The position numbers were made by a program, and so were the translations under genes. Source: Hydrogenophilales bacterium (GTDB taxonomy: Bacteria > Pseudomonadota > Gammaproteobacteria > Burkholderiales > Eutrophovitaceae). From it: a stretch of DNA of 58,746 bases. The notes under the pieces were generated by a model that saw nothing but the letters and a program-made list of their open reading frames with translations, had not been told where the DNA came from and searched no databases. The DNA is taken from the NCBI GenBank assembly GCA_902601765.1, contig CACKOO010000005.1, forward strand, positions 1-58,746, read 5' to 3'. Positions 27,318 to 36,272 of the stretch are shown piece by piece (within the stretch, counting starts at the first letter, position 1; each line of letters begins with the position of its first letter).

Positions 27318-27992
27318 ATGAAATTAAAAACGCTTTTTGGGTTATTGGTGATAATTATTTCACCCTTTGTACTCTACATTCTTGACTCCCAAAACAATGA
27401 AATAACATCTTCTAAAAGCCTAGAGCATAGAAACTTGGTCAACGTGAATTTCGTAAGTAGCCCGAGTTACGTTCGAAGTTTTTCGGTAGCAGACCAAAAG
27501 AACGGCAAAAAAATAATTGATTATAGAACTTTGGACTGGGTTGATCTTATTCCCGCGGATGAGTTGGAAACTTTATCGAAGCTAAATCAGCAGCTGGAAG
27601 ACCCGTCTGTTTGGGATAAAATAATAGACAATCTCGAATTTAATACACCCTTTGATAACGAAGAGGCCTATTTGCAGGCGATGGTATCTGTGAATGTAAT
27701 TCCAGAATTAGATGGCCAATCAATACGAATTGCTGGATTCGTCGTGCCGCTTGAGTTCAACGAAAAAACTATCACTCAGTTTTTTCTAGTACCATATTTT
27801 GGTGCTTGTATTCATGTTCCACCTCCAGCTCCAAACCAAATCATTTTAGTGAATTACCCCATTGGTTTGACACAGCGAAATTTGTACGACCCTATGTGGA
27901 TTACAGGCCGATTGAAAACTGACTTGGTAGAGAACGAAATAGGTACGTCTGCGTACACTATGGATGCTGATAGCCACAAAGAATACTTCTAG
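27318..27992 (+). CDS. DUF3299 protein, periplasmic, zinc-locus associated
   Basis: A protein of about 224 residues with an N-terminal membrane anchor or signal (TLFGLLVIIISPFVLYIL) and a C-terminal DUF3299 domain (PELDGQSIRIAGFVVPLEF, then FFLVPYFGACIHVPPPAPNQII). The Cys/His-containing segment GACIHVPPP could bind metal. DUF3299 genes often sit beside FtsX-type ABC transporters and ZrgA-like genes, which agrees with the divergent zinc unit here. A TTG at 27309 is an alternative start with a closer AGGT. Function is not established. Confidence 0.8.
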   Translation: MKLKTLFGLLVIIISPFVLYILDSQNNEITSSKSLEHRNLVNVNFVSSPSYVRSFSVADQKNGKKIIDYRTLDWVDLIPADELETLSKLNQQLEDPSVWDKIIDNLEFNTPFDNEEAYLQAMVSVNVIPELDGQSIRIAGFVVPLEFNEKTITQFFLVPYFGACIHVPPPAPNQIILVNYPIGLTQRNLYDPMWITGRLKTDLVENEIGTSAYTMDADSHKEYF

Positions 27993-28206
27993 CTAACTCC
28001 AAATTTCCCGTCACTTCGTGCTAGCTTTGCGACATAAATAGAAAACCACAAAAGTAATATTCATCATAAAAAATAGTGAACAATGCATTGATTTAAATTA
28101 AGAGTTTTTCGACGCTCGGCAAAATAAAACACTAACATCAAAATGCGATATAGGTTGTTACACAACAATGGTGTTATTTCTTACCCAGTAAATTAGGTCA
28201 CTGATA

Positions 28207-28497
28207 TTACCTAGCAATAAGTTGGATTAAAGGAATCTTAATTCTAAACTGTACATTCGTACTAGATTCAATATTGAGCCCTCGACATTTATCTGTTTTC
28301 GCTGGCCGAGACCTACCACCACGTGCCCTACCTCTAGTCTTATCACAATGCAACAAGTTTGATTTTGCAGTATCAATGATAATATCTTTGTGAGATTGGT
28401 TATCGTTTGATAGCGCTACCGTAGTCGCGGTTTCAGCTACCGTAAAAGTTGAAAACGTTAGCAACATAATTACGGCAAAATTTTTCACTCCCAGCAC
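28207..28497 (-). CDS. Small secreted basic protein, unknown function
   Basis: A 96-residue frame with a signal-peptide-like start (FAVIMLLTFSTFTVAET) and a mature part holding a strongly basic stretch (CDKTRGRARGGRSRPAKTDKC) between two cysteines. GTG start codons at 28497 or 28488 are the candidates. It lies 10 bases after the DUF423 gene and may be the third gene of that unit. I recognise no family. Confidence 0.5.
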   Translation of the reverse strand: MLGVKNFAVIMLLTFSTFTVAETATTVALSNDNQSHKDIIIDTAKSNLLHCDKTRGRARGGRSRPAKTDKCRGLNIESSTNVQFRIKIPLIQLIAR

Positions 28498-28507
28498 CTC
28501 ATCAATT

Positions 28508-28903
28508 TTAAAGAAAGGGTTTTCGATTTCTTAGAATTATTACACTTGCGACTATCAGCAGTAGCCAGGCGATCATTATAAAAATGGCGCCAATCGGGGC
28601 TAAATTATATAATTGAGGAATATCGAATGATATAGCAACATAAATACTGCAACTAAACAGCATGGTTCCAACTATAAAAGCGCTACCGCTCCAGCTTAAA
28701 CACTTGACATTAGAAATCCTCTGGGTGTTTAGCAAAGTCAACCCAATGGCACAAATCACCGCCGCGTGTACCTGATTGTATCTTATGGCTGTAAGAAGAA
28801 ATTCGAACTGCTCGACAGTTACGTAATCTCTCAGTCCGTGGGTAGCATACGCTCCAAAAACAACAGATATGAGTCCCAATATCGCGCCAAGCGCTAGTAT
28901 CAT
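28508..28903 (-). CDS. DUF423 (YgdD-like) inner-membrane protein
   Basis: A 131-residue protein with four predicted membrane helices. It opens with LALGAILGLISVVFGAYATHGLRD and has AIRYNQVHAAVICAIGLTLL, which is typical of DUF423. The role of the family is unknown. The start overlaps the stop of the DUF393 gene by four bases, so the two are co-translated. Confidence 0.85.
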   Translation of the reverse strand: MILALGAILGLISVVFGAYATHGLRDYVTVEQFEFLLTAIRYNQVHAAVICAIGLTLLNTQRISNVKCLSWSGSAFIVGTMLFSCSIYVAISFDIPQLYNLAPIGAIFIMIAWLLLIVASVIILRNRKPFL

Positions 28904-29277
28904 GATTTGGCCTCATTCCTTAACGCAAGTTGACAGTGCTCCGATCTTTTAAATCTCCAAAAAGCAAAAAAATGGTAAGCAGTATTTACGATTTGCCGGA
29001 TGATGGGTAAAGCCAAAAAAGTGGCTACCAGACGCCATTTTGGAAGTTGCATCCAAATTAAAATAAAAGCGTCTAAACCCACATGAACGTTGTCATTGCG
29101 GTCTTTAGCATGCAAAAGCTTCAACCCTTCAGATAAGGAGATGCCCTCTGCATTTAGCATCTCGGCCGATTTGGTAATATCCTGCCACTCAAATATACCA
29201 TCTGGCGCAAGTTGACGGTAATAATTGATTTCTTTCGAGCATAAACCACACTGGCCGTCATAAAACACTATTATCAT
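28900..29277 (-). CDS. DCC family thiol-disulfide oxidoreductase (DUF393)
   Basis: A 125-residue protein starting IIVFYDGQCGLCSKEINYYRQL, where the CxxC at Cys10/Cys13 marks the DCC (DUF393) family, and continuing FEWQDITKSAEML. Family members have a thioredoxin-like fold and are taken to act in disulfide exchange, with few proven activities. It is the first gene of a unit with DUF423 and a small secreted protein. Confidence 0.85.
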   Translation of the reverse strand: MIIVFYDGQCGLCSKEINYYRQLAPDGIFEWQDITKSAEMLNAEGISLSEGLKLLHAKDRNDNVHVGLDAFILIWMQLPKWRLVATFLALPIIRQIVNTAYHFFAFWRFKRSEHCQLALRNEAKS

Positions 29278-29583
29278 TATATTTAATATCCGATCAATTG
29301 AGAATAAAGCTTTTTTATTGTTTAACCAATTATAGGTAATTTTATCATAAATTACTTTAGCTAATTTACTAAAATTAATTTAGGCAAGTTATTTTGGGTG
29401 CCGTGTGCTCTACGTTAATTGCATAAAGATTTTTTGCTGAAAATTTTCGCAATTATCTAGCTCATGGTATTTTAATTCAATATACGTCTATTTCTAAATT
29501 AGTCAAAAATGGGCCATGGACTATATTTTCGGTTATATTTATTGTGTGATTTTGAACTTATTGGTTATTGAGGAAGTTAAAAT
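29278..29583. other. Divergent intergenic region
   Basis: About 305 AT-rich bases between the DUF393 gene (minus) and the hydratase gene (plus). A GAGGAAGTTAAA ribosome site precedes the ATG at 29584. No gene or clear operator is seen. Confidence 0.4.
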
Positions 29584-30372
29584 ATGAATATTGATCAGCA
29601 AAACATTGTTGAACTTGGTGATGAACTTTATGAGGCATGGAAAAAAGCACAACAAATTAATCCCATTACCGACCGTTTTCCGAACATTACCGTAGAAGAC
29701 GCTTATCGCATCCAACTTCGCACCATTGAAAAGAGAAAATTATACGGCAACAAAGTTATCGGAAAAAAAATTGGAATAACCGCAAAGCCTGTTATGAAGC
29801 TGCTCGGAGTTGACCAACCTGATTTCGGCCATTTGATGTCAGACATGGAATATGAAAATGATAAAGAATTGAAAATCTCGAATTTTTGTCAACCCAAAGG
29901 TGAGGGTGAGATTGCCTTTGTTCTTAAAAAAGATTTATCAGGTCCGGGCGTCACGGCTTCTGAAGTCTTGGCTGCAACTGAGCATGTCCTGCCAGCTTTT
30001 GAAATAGTTGACTCGAGGATACAAGATTGGAAAATAAAGATTCAGGACACAGTAGCGGATAATGCCTCTGCCGGAGCATTTGTTTTGGGTGAGCAAACTG
30101 TTGACCCACATGGTATCGATTTGTCTGCCTGCGGAATAATTATAAAAAAAAATAATAAAATTATTGGGACTGGCAGTGGCGCTGCGACCATGGATCATCC
30201 AGCCAATGCGGTAGCATGGCTAGCCAATAAACTTGGAGATCTCGGTTTCAGTCTTAAATCAGGAGAAGTTATATTGTCAGGATCTCTATCACTTATGTTT
30301 CCTATTCAAAGTGGTGATGAGCTTAGCATGGAAATCGATGGCTTAGGGCAAGCAAAATGTTACTTTGGTTAA
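29584..30372 (+). CDS. 2-oxopent-4-enoate hydratase / 4-oxalocrotonate decarboxylase family
   Basis: A 262-residue enzyme of the MhpD/DmpE/DmpH family, which hydrates 2-hydroxypentadienoate or decarboxylates 4-oxalocrotonate in meta-cleavage of aromatics. The N-terminal ITDRFPNITVEDAYRIQLRTIEKR, the lid GKKIGITAKPVM, and metal-ligand glutamates in PKGEGEIAFVL and PAFEIVDSRI are present, as is the C-terminal SGSLSLMFPIQSGD. No other aromatic pathway gene is near, so the substrate could be another 2-oxo acid. The start has a good ribosome site. Confidence 0.85.
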   Translation: MNIDQQNIVELGDELYEAWKKAQQINPITDRFPNITVEDAYRIQLRTIEKRKLYGNKVIGKKIGITAKPVMKLLGVDQPDFGHLMSDMEYENDKELKISNFCQPKGEGEIAFVLKKDLSGPGVTASEVLAATEHVLPAFEIVDSRIQDWKIKIQDTVADNASAGAFVLGEQTVDPHGIDLSACGIIIKKNNKIIGTGSGAATMDHPANAVAWLANKLGDLGFSLKSGEVILSGSLSLMFPIQSGDELSMEIDGLGQAKCYFG

Positions 30373-30707
30373 AAATAACAGTTGGTTTTTCTCTTTAGTC
30401 TTGCAAATTAATCAAGCGCTGACATAAATCAATAAATTTGGAAATATTTATTTAAGAGTTAGAACATTTAGACTAAAACTTTAATTCAGGTTTGGCACGC
30501 ATCGTTGCCATAATCAACGTGATTGAATAATTTTATCGAAGAATTTTTAATTTTCTAAAAACCCCACTGAGGGAATAAGGCAAAAAATTTTAGATTATTT
30601 CAAATAAAAATTTAAGGTTAGAAATGCGCTTATCAGAATCAAACTTAAAATAATTTTCGTTAATATAATTCTGATAATTGATATCGTGAAAAACAATCTA
30701 ATTTTAT
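30373..30707. other. Intergenic region, no gene recognised
   Basis: About 335 AT-rich bases between two plus-strand genes. I see no clear terminator, operator or small gene. GAGGAG before 30727 may suggest an internal start for the next gene. Confidence 0.4.
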
Positions 30708-31541
30708 ATGATCGAGGAGCCAATTTTGAAAAAACTTAGACTGCTAAAATCGCGTCCCTGGTGTGATCCTTTAAGTGATGTCTTTGGAAAACTTGACGAT
30801 AATCAGTGGCCTTCAATTTCAAAATTGAATAGCCTTTTAGAAGAGAAATATCCCAGGGTAGTTAATTCTCAAGGAGATAGAATTAAGTTTGTGCCCCAGG
30901 TAACCCATCCAACAAGCTTCGAGGATAGTTTCGAGCCTCGCGCTTTTGTAAAAGGTGAAGTATTGATCAGGCCAGAAAATTGGCATGATTTATTCAATGC
31001 AATAGTTTGGATGACTTTTCCAAAAACAAAAGCAATTATTAATGAACAGCAGTATATCGCTTTAATGAATAAGATTAATGACAAACGTTCGCCGAGAGGT
31101 GACGCACTGACTTTATTTGATGAAGATGGAATTATTGTTTTTTCTCGGAGTGTTAAGTTACTAAATCTCATTCGTAATTTTCAATGGAAAGAGTTATTTT
31201 GGGGCTACAGAGACGTAGTAAAGCGCGATATGTGTTTTGTAATATTCGGACATGCGTTGTACGAAAAAATGCTCTCTCCTAGAGTAGGAATTACTGGAAA
31301 GGGCGTTTTGATTACGGCTCCAGTGTGCGAGACAAATCAAAACATAACGATAGATAATACGGCCAGCTTTTATTTGAAAAATCCAGAGAAACTTACAAAT
31401 GGCAAAGCGTTTTGTCCAATTCCTATTTTAGGTATACCGAGCTGGCACGAAGATGGGAACCAAGAAATGTTCTACAATAATCAAAATTATTTTCGTTCTG
31501 GCAGGAACATGTTTCGACCTTCCAAGGGTCAAGCTGGATAA
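30708..31541 (+). CDS. DUF3025 protein
   Basis: A 277-residue cytosolic protein of the DUF3025 family, with the motif NWHDLFNAIVWMTFPKTKAIIN and RSPRGDALTLFDEDGIIVFSRS, and later FVIFGHALYEKML. The family is restricted to proteobacteria and has no established role. The ATG at 30708 is used; a possible later start lies at about 30726 (TTG after GAGGAG). It is a single gene here. Confidence 0.8.
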   Translation: MIEEPILKKLRLLKSRPWCDPLSDVFGKLDDNQWPSISKLNSLLEEKYPRVVNSQGDRIKFVPQVTHPTSFEDSFEPRAFVKGEVLIRPENWHDLFNAIVWMTFPKTKAIINEQQYIALMNKINDKRSPRGDALTLFDEDGIIVFSRSVKLLNLIRNFQWKELFWGYRDVVKRDMCFVIFGHALYEKMLSPRVGITGKGVLITAPVCETNQNITIDNTASFYLKNPEKLTNGKAFCPIPILGIPSWHEDGNQEMFYNNQNYFRSGRNMFRPSKGQAG

Positions 31542-31644
31542 ATGATCATAATTTGAGTGTTATTTGTTTTTAATAAAATAGCGCTATTCCAGTTATTGGC
31601 ATAGAGTTATTTAGAGGGCCGAGCTTTGCTGGAGATAGGAAATC

Positions 31645-32241
31645 ATGATGGTTATGAAAGTGAAATATATTTTATTGGTTTATTTGACGGTTATTATTGG
31701 TGGGCAATCTGTTGCAGATAATATGATTATAGATGACATGAGTGATATGACTGGTACGCCAGACGGGGAGTATTGTGATAATAAAACTACGCGTTGGTGT
31801 CTAGTTACTGATCAAGTGATGGGGGGGGGGTCTAGTGCGATACTAAATATCAAGAAACATGACGATGGGTTTTATCTAAACATGAAGGGAAATGTATCGA
31901 CCGAAAACAATGGAGGATTCGTCCAGATAAGAACTATGGTGAGGGCGCATCCTGCAGATATTGAATTCTCAGGAGTCCGAATTCGCATAAAAGGAAATGG
32001 TCAAGAGTATTCGGTACATGTACGTACTAAATATCTATTTCTTCCCTGGCAATACTATTCCGCTAAGTTCACGGCCTCTGAGAATTGGAAAACAATCGAT
32101 TTAAGTTTTTCAGATTTTTCTCCATCTAATTTTTATCAATTTCCTAAATTCAGTTCGAAAGATATTACGACAATAGGCATAGTCGCTATTGGACGTCCGT
32201 TCAAAGCAAATATTGATGTCTCAGGAGTGGAGTTTTATTGA
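31645..32241 (+). CDS. CIA30-family protein, exported
   Basis: A 198-residue protein with a signal peptide (KYILLVYLTVIIGGQSVA) and a CIA30/NDUFAF1-type beta-sandwich domain. The signature is RWCLVTDQVMGGGSSAIL, then NMKGNVSTENNGGFVQIRTM and YSVHVRTKYLFLPWQYYSAKF. In mitochondria the family assembles complex I; in bacteria it is a carbohydrate-binding-like fold of unknown role, and this one is exported. A run of ten G bases encodes the conserved MGGG part (residues 59-62). Confidence 0.82.
   Translation: MMVMKVKYILLVYLTVIIGGQSVADNMIIDDMSDMTGTPDGEYCDNKTTRWCLVTDQVMGGGSSAILNIKKHDDGFYLNMKGNVSTENNGGFVQIRTMVRAHPADIEFSGVRIRIKGNGQEYSVHVRTKYLFLPWQYYSAKFTASENWKTIDLSFSDFSPSNFYQFPKFSSKDITTIGIVAIGRPFKANIDVSGVEFY
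31821..31830 (+). repeat. Ten-G homopolymer inside CIA30-family gene
   Basis: Ten consecutive G bases lie within an otherwise AT-rich gene, in codons 59-62 of 198. Slippage by one base would shift the frame and truncate the protein soon after. Such tracts drive phase variation in other bacteria. The amino acids it encodes are conserved in the family, so the tract may be selected for the protein alone. Confidence 0.6.
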
Positions 32242-32329
32242 AATATGTAACAATTTACATAACGGTCATTTTAGTGTAAATGTTCCAATATCCTTAGAGT
32301 GATGCAATCACAAGTATCGAGGTTTGAGA

Positions 32330-33493
32330 ATGGATAAATCTGAAAACGAAGATGAATTTTTATCGATGTACGATCATTCAAGCTCGATGGAGCAATATAT
32401 GCGGGATGGAGCCGCGAAGGCCATCGCATTGAAAAACCGTGGCGAAGTCAAATTTGACCAAAGCGGTGTCTTAGACAAGTCAATTCTAGAAGCATATTGG
32501 AAGTATGGTTTTTATGTTTTTCAAAATGTTGTTAGCAAGGAAGAGCTTGCAGAACTTCGAGCTGATGTCTGTCAAGTTCTAGAGAAGGCGCCAAGAGAGC
32601 CCACCGAGTTCGTGCAAGGGTTGCCAGCAGCAGGAGCTAAAGGCTTAACGCGTCCTCCGTACCGCTATGCTAAGCCTTTAAGTGATCCTCTGGGAGGAAC
32701 ATCTCGTAATAAAGGGAGACATCCGGTTAAAATGCTGAATCCTTCACCAATTGAAGGTTCTCCCAAATGGACGGTTGAACTTTTGCATGGGAATCTTCAC
32801 TTGATGGAATCATGTTTGAGGTTATATGGACACCCAAGTCTTTTAGCAATCGCTGAGGCCGTTAATGGTCCCGATTTTGTTCCTTACAATGAAGTTACCT
32901 TTATCAAAGAGCCAGGGCTAGGGCCATCGGTCGCTTGGCATCGGGACGGAACAACTCATTGGGATTCCCCTGATTGGGATCAAGGTGCCCATGGGTTCAA
33001 TTTCATGACTCAACTTTACCCGAGCACAGCAGGCAACGGGGTTTGGGTTGTTCCTGGCACACACAAAAAAGAGAGAGTTAATATTCCGAAAATGGTAAAA
33101 ACCAGTGGATCCGAAAGAATCAAGGAAGCTATTCCTATGATCTGTAATAGCGGTGACGTGATTATGTCTAATCGGCAATTAGTGCATGGTTCATTTGCCA
33201 ATTCATCTCAAGATCGTCGGGTGACTCTTAACGCTGGATTTTTTCCTTACAATAGAGTCGAGGGAGTCTCGACCGCTCAGCTTGATGGATCTAAGGAAAA
33301 ATATACTAAAGAAAGAATATATAAACGCACTCGCATAATTGCCCTAGCGATCAGTGCTCGAAAGCGCCATTTTAAAAACGAAAAACCGTACCAATATAAA
33401 CCTCTGGTCGCAAGGGGAGACGAAAATGCCTGGAATAAAAAAAATCGGGAAAAGCTTTTAAAAAATTACAATCTTAATGACCTCTATATTTGA
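32330..33493 (+). CDS. PhyH-family Fe(II)/2-oxoglutarate dioxygenase
   Basis: A 387-residue phytanoyl-CoA-dioxygenase-family enzyme, longer than the other two in the window. The iron residues are His204 and Asp206 in VAWHRDGTTHW and His286 in RQLVHGSFANSS, with Arg296/Arg297 for 2-oxoglutarate. The N-terminal extension (about residues 1-50) and basic C-terminal tail are unassigned. ATG 32330 is chosen over a TTG two codons earlier. The gene precedes a small membrane protein and an enolase-superfamily gene by 182 bases. The substrate is unknown. Confidence 0.82.
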   Translation: MDKSENEDEFLSMYDHSSSMEQYMRDGAAKAIALKNRGEVKFDQSGVLDKSILEAYWKYGFYVFQNVVSKEELAELRADVCQVLEKAPREPTEFVQGLPAAGAKGLTRPPYRYAKPLSDPLGGTSRNKGRHPVKMLNPSPIEGSPKWTVELLHGNLHLMESCLRLYGHPSLLAIAEAVNGPDFVPYNEVTFIKEPGLGPSVAWHRDGTTHWDSPDWDQGAHGFNFMTQLYPSTAGNGVWVVPGTHKKERVNIPKMVKTSGSERIKEAIPMICNSGDVIMSNRQLVHGSFANSSQDRRVTLNAGFFPYNRVEGVSTAQLDGSKEKYTKERIYKRTRIIALAISARKRHFKNEKPYQYKPLVARGDENAWNKKNREKLLKNYNLNDLYI

Positions 33494-33674
33494 ATGCTAT
33501 AATCGATGGAATTTCACTTTTAAAATCGTAAAAAAAAAATACATATCCAGCAAAAATAGGTCCTTGACTAAGCAACGATGCCTTTTTTCAAAAATTTGGT
33601 GAAGTTAAAACAAGTTTTTGAATCAAAATTAAAGGCAATTATCATTTAGCGGCTATATAAAAGATAGAAAATAT

Positions 33675-34052
33675 ATGGAACATCTGATAGAGAACATAAA
33701 CTGGTTAAAAGATAAAGACTTGTTAAGAGGGTATGTATTCGGAGTGGTGCACACCATCATACCTCTCATCGGTTTTTATTCGGGTTGGAGTATCAACCGA
33801 TTCCTTAAAATAGCATCCAACGGCTATTTGGCAGGTATCTTAGGGGTAGTCGTGGCTCATGTAATTGCTGACTTTATTGCCGCAAGCCTGGATCCGCACC
33901 TAAGGGCTGCCACCTTTGGGATAGTGGTGGGAGGACTTACACCGTTAGTGTTAATACCTTTGCTTGAGAAGTACGTTGTAAAAAGCGAGCACCACGTAAT
34001 TGTCGGGGACCACGAGGATGTGAAAAAAGATCTTTTGGAGGACCATAAGTAA
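33675..34052 (+). CDS. Small membrane protein, unknown
   Basis: A 125-residue protein with about three membrane segments (VHTIIPLIGFYSGWSI, YLAGILGVVVAHVIADFIAASL and TFGIVVGGLTPLVLIPLL) and a charged His/Asp-containing tail (KSEHHVIVGDHEDVKKDLLEDHK). I recognise no family. It ends 12 bases before the enolase-superfamily gene and is probably co-transcribed with it, so a role in moving or sensing the same compound is possible but unproven. Confidence 0.65.
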   Translation: MEHLIENINWLKDKDLLRGYVFGVVHTIIPLIGFYSGWSINRFLKIASNGYLAGILGVVVAHVIADFIAASLDPHLRAATFGIVVGGLTPLVLIPLLEKYVVKSEHHVIVGDHEDVKKDLLEDHK

Positions 34053-34064
34053 AAGGGAGGTCAA

Positions 34065-35264
34065 ATGAGAATTACTTCAGTTGAGACTTTTCACGCTGAT
34101 GCTGGATGGCGAAATTTTTCATTCGTAAAGATAGTATGTGATAATGGAATCATAGGATGGAGTGAGTTCCAAGAGGGTTTTGGGTCTCCAGGGGTGGATT
34201 CAGCGATAAAGGGACTATCGCATTTAGTTGTTGGGCAGGCTTGTGTTAACCATGAGAAGATCTATGCAGATCTTTACGCTTGCACGCGGCCCTGTGCGGG
34301 AGGCGTAGTGGGGCAGGCGCTAGGAGCTATTGAAAACGCGTTACTTGATGCCAAAGCCAAACATTACGGGGTACCGTGTTATGAACTTCTTGGTGGTAAA
34401 GTAAGAGACAAAATAAGGCTTTACTGGTCTCACTGCGCCACTTATCGCATAAACCTTCCCCACTGCCATCCCTATCCCTCTATTAAGTCCTTGAAGGACA
34501 TAGAAGCGATGGGTAAAGAAGTAAAAGCAGCCGGGTTTACTGGATTAAAAACAAATGTATTTGATTTTAGTAGGAAAAACCCAGGTTGGGCTCCAGGTTT
34601 TAATAGTCCGGGGGGCTACCATGAACTAAATGCGGAAAAAAATATTATTAAATGTATTAAAGACGAACTTGATGCATTCAGGGTTGGAGCAGGTCCGGAA
34701 ATGGATATTTTGTTAGATTTGAACTTTAATTTTAAAACTGAAGGGTACCTTAGGATAATTGATTCCTTAGCCGATCATGGATTATTTTGGATTGAAATCG
34801 ATAGCTATAATCCAAAAGGCTTGGCCATGGTGAGACAGCGTAGCAAAATTACAATCAGCTCGGGCGAGACTTTGTTTGGAATTAGAGAGTTCATGCCTTT
34901 TTTTGAAAATCAAGCTATGGATGTAGCCATCATAGATACTCCTTGGAACGGTGTTTGGCAATCGATGAAGATTGCATACCTGGCGGAAGGTTTAGAAATT
35001 AATGTCGCCCCACATAATTTTTATGGACATCTTTGTACTATGCAAAACGCGCATTTTTCAGCAGCTGTCCCTAATTTACGTGTTATGGAAATCGACATCG
35101 ATGAGGTCCCATGGCGTTCAGACTTATATACCTCAGTGCCAAAAATCGAAAATGGGTACCTAGTTATTCCTGATAATCCGGGATGGGGAGTCGAGCCAAA
35201 TGAGGATGCGTTAAAAGCGCATCCGCCTAAAAATAATTTCGGAATCATGAATATAAGGGATTAG
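34065..35264 (+). CDS. Enolase-superfamily sugar-acid dehydratase (mandelate racemase type)
   Basis: A 399-residue enzyme of the mandelate racemase/muconate lactonising family. Visible catalytic parts are Lys162 (GLKTN), metal ligands Asp218 (LLDLNFNFK), Glu244 (FWIEIDSYN) and Glu268 (SSGETLFG), and the general base His317 (APHNFYGH) with Asp291. This set fits acid-sugar dehydratases, which remove a proton next to a carboxylate and expel water. The sugar acid is unknown. A strong ribosome site GGGAGG lies just before the ATG. Confidence 0.88.
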   Translation: MRITSVETFHADAGWRNFSFVKIVCDNGIIGWSEFQEGFGSPGVDSAIKGLSHLVVGQACVNHEKIYADLYACTRPCAGGVVGQALGAIENALLDAKAKHYGVPCYELLGGKVRDKIRLYWSHCATYRINLPHCHPYPSIKSLKDIEAMGKEVKAAGFTGLKTNVFDFSRKNPGWAPGFNSPGGYHELNAEKNIIKCIKDELDAFRVGAGPEMDILLDLNFNFKTEGYLRIIDSLADHGLFWIEIDSYNPKGLAMVRQRSKITISSGETLFGIREFMPFFENQAMDVAIIDTPWNGVWQSMKIAYLAEGLEINVAPHNFYGHLCTMQNAHFSAAVPNLRVMEIDIDEVPWRSDLYTSVPKIENGYLVIPDNPGWGVEPNEDALKAHPPKNNFGIMNIRD

Positions 35265-35426
35265 AATAAAGTCGCCGAATCTAATAATACAATCTTAGCT
35301 ACTACTAATACCACGCGTATACAAAAAATTGGGAGGACAGATTAATTTGCGCAATTCTTAGATGTGGAGCATCATTGAAGTCAACGTGATGTTTCTCTAG
35401 TTTTGGAGCTCGAATTATTCTTTAAT

Positions 35427-36272
35427 ATGCGTATCTATACAAATCTTGCCGCTTATCAAGCTCAAGCCGCATTAAAACGAAACAATGCGGAGATCACTGC
35501 ATCGATGCAGAGGCTGTCTACTGGCTTTAAGATAAACAATGCGGGTGATGATCCAACAGGTTTGGGGGTATCACAAAAAATGACAGCCCAAATTAAAGGC
35601 TATCTCAAAGCTAGCGAAACTGCTGGCGACGCAATAGCAATGCTAAAGACAGCGGATGCCGCATTAACAGAAATCGATGACCTTATCCAAAGAATGCGAG
35701 TGCTATCCGTGCAAGCGTCTTCTGACACCTATACTAGTTCTGATAGGGTGGCAGCTGATACGGAGTATCAGGCTTTGGAAGCCGAGATTACTCGAATCGT
35801 AAGTGATACTAAGTGGAATACGATGGGGTTACTAAATGGCACCGGTGGCTCCTCAAATAATGGAACATTTAAAATCCAAGTTGGTTCTGACAGCGGGATG
35901 AATATTACAGTTGCGATAGGAACAATGTCGACAGCTGCGAATGCTACACTCAATGATCTCGCTGGGCTGCATGTTAGTTTGCAGGCTTCAGCTTCGAATG
36001 CAACGACGAAAATTGACCTCGCATTGGCAGATCTAGCCGTCGCTCGATCTTCTGTTGGAGCATATATGAATCGGTTGGAGAGCTCCCTAGATGCGGTTCT
36101 ATCAATGGCGCAAAACCTTACCGATAGTAGGAGTCGGATCTTAGACACGGATTACGCGTTAGAGCTAGCGGAGTTGGCGAAAAAACAAATCGTTAGAGAC
36201 GCCAGCGTAGCTATTTTGGCACAAGCAAATGCTCAGCCCCGGATGGTTTTAGAATTACTTAAATCGGTTTAA
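35427..36272 (+). CDS. Flagellin-like protein, orphan
   Basis: A short flagellin of about 281 residues. The N-terminal D0/D1 region (IYTNLAAYQAQAALKRNNAEITASMQRLSTGFKINNAGDDPTGLG, read in parts) and C-terminal D1/D0 region (NRLESSLDAVLSMAQNLTDSRSRILDTDYA, ending DASVAILAQANAQPRMVLELLK) are complete; only the variable middle is small. The ATG at 35427 matches flagellin starts; a TTG at 35403 would add eight residues, and neither has a good ribosome site. No other flagellar gene is in the window. It ends four bases into the convergent DUF3237 gene. Confidence 0.85.
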   Translation: MRIYTNLAAYQAQAALKRNNAEITASMQRLSTGFKINNAGDDPTGLGVSQKMTAQIKGYLKASETAGDAIAMLKTADAALTEIDDLIQRMRVLSVQASSDTYTSSDRVAADTEYQALEAEITRIVSDTKWNTMGLLNGTGGSSNNGTFKIQVGSDSGMNITVAIGTMSTAANATLNDLAGLHVSLQASASNATTKIDLALADLAVARSSVGAYMNRLESSLDAVLSMAQNLTDSRSRILDTDYALELAELAKKQIVRDASVAILAQANAQPRMVLELLKSV

